Part shown: positions 6,077-7,666 of the stretch, piece by piece
How positions within the stretch are numbered: position 1 is the stretch's first letter
Layout: each line of letters begins with the position of its first letter
NCBI GenBank assembly: GCA_001797815.1
Contig: MGQK01000022.1
Coordinates: forward strand, 6,646-14,311
DNA from: Deltaproteobacteria bacterium RBG_13_61_14
Lineage (GTDB): Bacteria; RBG-13-61-14
Length of the DNA stretch: 7,666 nt
Direction: 5' to 3'
Notes under the pieces: generated by a model
What the model saw: the letters and a program-made list of their open reading frames with translations, nothing else
Told to the model about the DNA's origin: nothing
Database searches by the model: none
Made by a program: the position numbers and the translations under genes

Positions 6077-6089
6077 AGACGACGAAAAT

Positions 6090-6102
6090 GCCCTAGCGCG
6101 CC
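6090..6102. repeat. Direct repeat GCCCTAGCGCGCC on the right of element 2
   Basis: Its first nine bases match the end of the lipoprotein gene (5841-5849), and its last ten match 5970-5979. Joining these two left pieces across element 1 recreates the whole 13-base repeat, which supports nested insertion. Confidence 0.55.
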
Positions 6103-6120
6103 TGCCGCGGCTGGCGGACG

Positions 6121-7666
6121 CTATCGGAAGATGCGGTAAATCCGGATTTGCTCGTAGGGGGTCTTGGGCTTGCCGAGAGTGCCCAATCGGGTCACCTCTA
6201 TGAAGCCGCGAGATTTGGCCGGGTCCGGGGCCAGGGAGTAATGGAAGGTGACATACCAGGTGATATGGCGGTCGGCGATGTAGCGGAGCACCTGTTGCCA
6301 GCGCTCTTCGGTCAGGGGCTTGGTGCCCTGGTAGTAGTCGAAAATGTCGGGGTTGATGAGCGCGCCCAGGTCATAGACCCAGCGGCCGCAGTTGCCGCCG
6401 ACCACGCCCAGGCCGGTGTAACCCACCAGGATGCGCGCATCCTTGGACGTGTGCCGAGCCAGCCACAGCGCCGCGTCCAGGCGCAGGCCTTCGTTCAAGG
6501 AGACCTCTTGTTTAAACACCTTCCGGCCTTCTTGCCACTGGGGCCAGGAGACCGCGGCCAGGTAGAGCAGGAACACGGCAAAGCCGGCGGGAAAGACCAG
6601 GCGGCGCCGGTCGAGCCGCGGCCGGCGGAAAGCGATCCACTGGTAGAGGCGGAATAAGCCCGCGCAGCCGGCGATGGCGAAGCTCAGCATCACCGGGGCG
6701 ATGTAGCGGTGGTAATAGCCGCCAAAGGCCGGGCTGACCGGGAAGCTTAAGCCGTAAGCCGCGGGCAGGAAGACCAGGGGGAGGAGGATGAGGAGCCCGG
6801 GGGGAATCTCGGCCCGCCGTTTCACCAGGTCCCAAAGCGCGGCCAAGCCCAGGTAGAAGGTGGCGGCGCGGATGATCCGGCCGAGCAGTTGCAAAGGGGC
6901 GATGAGCTTATTCCAACCGTCATCCAGGGAGATCAAGGCCCAGAGCAGTCTTTCCGGCCAGGCGCGCTGGAGGAGAGCTGGGTCCTGGGCCATCATGATC
7001 TTGCCCAGGTAGGTGCCGGGCAGGAAGTGGCCGGTATGGTGATACACGAAGCCCAGGTAGGGAAGCACCGGGACCAGGAAGCAGATGCCGAAGAGGATAA
7101 GCTTTCGGAATTTTGGGGACACCATACTTAATTGCTTTGAGTCATGAGGAATTAAGTATGGTGTCCCTCTAATTAGGAAGGCGAGCGGGATCAGGGCCGC
7201 GGGCAAGAGCCCTTCCGGCCGGGTGAGGAAGAGGAGCGCGGAGAGCAGGCCCAGCGGGATCGGCCGAAAGCCGAAGCGCCCGACCAGCCAGATGAGCAGC
7301 GCGATTTCGAAGACAAAGAGCGCGGTCTCCATGCCGGAGACGGCGTTCATGAACAGGGCGGGCGAGGTCGCTGCGAGCAGGCCGGCGGCGAGGGCGAAGA
7401 GTCGCTCGCGGGTCAGTGCCCGGGTGATGGCTCCGGCCAGGAACACGGTGCCGCTGTAAGCGAGAATGCCGAGGGCCTGGACCACGAAGAGGTAGGATTT
7501 GATGCCGAAGATTCGGAGGAAAAAGCTGACGAGCACCGGCCAGAGGAAGCTGGTGCAGCCGAAGGAGGTTTCGTGGGGGTTAAAGGAGAAGCCTTGGCCC
7601 TGGGCCAGGTTCTCGGCGTAGTGGCGGAAGATGTAGGCGTCGTCCAGGGGCAGGCCCTTGGCGGAC
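6121..7666 (-). CDS. Polytopic GT-C glycosyltransferase (GT39/ArnT-like or AftB-like), 5' end missing
   Basis: The frame stays open past the GTG at 7536 to the window edge, so the start lies outside; about 514 codons are visible. The upstream part encodes LPLDDAYIFRHYAENLAQG, then GFSFNP and TSFLW. This is the first luminal loop of GT-C enzymes, with the paired Asp that acts in catalysis. Then come SGMETALF (about 110-117), TRPEG (about 148-152), many membrane helices, and RYIAPV (about 330-335). A soluble extracytoplasmic C-terminal domain follows (about 376-514, with GYTGLGVVGG and YDLGALINP). Such enzymes move a sugar from a polyprenyl-phosphate donor to an envelope glycan, lipid or protein outside the inner membrane. 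The motif set recalls AftB-like arabinosyltransferases as well as GT39; the acceptor is unknown. Residues about 165-186 come from a palindromic repeat inserted in frame between two helices. Confidence 0.85.
   Translation of the reverse strand, partial: SAKGLPLDDAYIFRHYAENLAQGQGFSFNPHETSFGCTSFLWPVLVSFFLRIFGIKSYLFVVQALGILAYSGTVFLAGAITRALTRERLFALAAGLLAATSPALFMNAVSGMETALFVFEIALLIWLVGRFGFRPIPLGLLSALLFLTRPEGLLPAALIPLAFLIRGTPYLIPHDSKQLSMVSPKFRKLILFGICFLVPVLPYLGFVYHHTGHFLPGTYLGKIMMAQDPALLQRAWPERLLWALISLDDGWNKLIAPLQLLGRIIRAATFYLGLAALWDLVKRRAEIPPGLLILLPLVFLPAAYGLSFPVSPAFGGYYHRYIAPVMLSFAIAGCAGLFRLYQWIAFRRPRLDRRRLVFPAGFAVFLLYLAAVSWPQWQEGRKVFKQEVSLNEGLRLDAALWLARHTSKDARILVGYTGLGVVGGNCGRWVYDLGALINPDIFDYYQGTKPLTEERWQQVLRYIADRHITWYVTFHYSLAPDPAKSRGFIEVTRLGTLGKPKTPYEQIRIYRIFR
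7109..7174. repeat. In-frame palindromic repeat inside the GT-C gene
   Basis: GGGACACCATACTTAATT (7116-7133), a 16-base loop, then AATTAAGTATGGTGTCCC (7150-7167): perfect 18-base arms. AATT continues the symmetry on both outer sides (7109-7112 and 7171-7174) after three unmatched bases, giving 66 bases or 22 codons. It is distinctly more AT-rich than the gene around it. In the coding frame it reads through without a stop as GTPYLIPHDSKQLSMVSPKF. It resembles palindromes spread by REP-associated or IS200/IS605-like transposases; that link is from memory and untested. Confidence 0.8.

Larger units (their letters stand above)
5980..6089. mobile_element. Element 2: about 110-base REPIN-like element
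   Basis: It has the same plan as element 1 with a different sequence. There are two inverted hairpin units, 6010-6034 and 6052-6076, separated by 17 bases, with GTAGGG at the left and CCCTAC at the right. The outer arms share only a short inverted match (ATTTT near 5989 with AAAAT near 6089). The flanks CTAGCGCGCC (5970-5979) and GCCCTAGCGCGCC (6090-6102) are direct repeats, so the ends given here are set by those repeats. There is no coding capacity. The boundaries are less certain than for element 1. Confidence 0.5.
5841..6120. other. Convergent intergenic region made of two nested repeat elements
   Basis: This gap of about 270 bases between the lipoprotein gene and the GT-C gene holds no convincing gene. 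It reads GCCCTAGCG, element 1 (5850-5969), CTAGCGCGCC (5970-5979), element 2 (about 5980-6089), GCCCTAGCGCGCC (6090-6102), then 18 bases to the GT-C stop codon. The three related copies of CTAGCG fit an ancestral GCCCTAGCGCGCC. It would first have been duplicated around element 2 (13-base repeat); its left copy would then have been split by element 1 with a 6-base duplication. The hairpins may also stop transcription from both sides, but no T-run follows them. Confidence 0.7.

Noticed and set aside
5745-6203. A + strand open frame reading through both repeat elements
   Set aside because: It overlaps the lipoprotein gene in another frame and translates hairpin repeats; there is no ribosome binding site or family match.
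7534-7536. The GTG at 7536 as the start of the GT-C gene
   Set aside because: The frame continues upstream to the window edge with the conserved DDAYI and YAENLAQG region, so the GTG is an internal Val codon.

Overview
The window is GC-rich, densely coding bacterial chromosome. A diderm (Gram-negative) host is likely: there is a lipoprotein with a type II signal peptide, an envelope-type glycosyltransferase at each end, and RmuC and RsmE. I cannot place it in a phylum. No tRNA, rRNA, CRISPR array, phage gene or transposase gene is visible.

Layout. Positions 1-264 hold the 3' end of a + strand GT-B glycosyltransferase. It converges, with an 18-base gap, on a minus-strand group that reads from right to left: a PAS-containing membrane histidine-kinase-like protein (4598-2454), rsmE (2404-1670) and rmuC (1635-283). 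Gaps of 49 and 34 bases suggest co-transcription. Divergent from the sensor lies a transglutaminase-like lipoprotein gene (+, 4699-5847) with a good extended -10 promoter. The convergent gap 5848-6120 has no gene. It is filled by two small non-autonomous repeat elements in a nested target-site arrangement. The right end (6121-7666, minus) is most of a polytopic GT-C glycosyltransferase whose 5' end lies outside the window.

How the genes relate. RsmE (16S rRNA methylation) and RmuC (DNA maintenance) are housekeeping proteins. The two glycosyltransferases and the lipoprotein point to envelope or surface-polysaccharide work. The sensor keeps its phospho-accepting histidine but has lost most of its ATP-binding motifs. 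It may be a phosphorelay or scaffold protein rather than an active kinase.

Most notable observations. (1) Both intergenic elements are inverted pairs of hairpin units that begin with GTAG. Within each pair the stems differ by compensatory changes, so the hairpin itself seems to be conserved, as in REP/REPIN elements. (2) Their flanking repeats allow the order of insertion to be reconstructed, and the first repeat contains the lipoprotein gene's stop codon. (3) A third palindrome, with perfect 18-base arms, sits in frame inside the GT-C gene and adds about 22 residues to a loop. (4) The sensor's ATPase domain is degenerate. I see no defence island or other obviously new multi-gene system.
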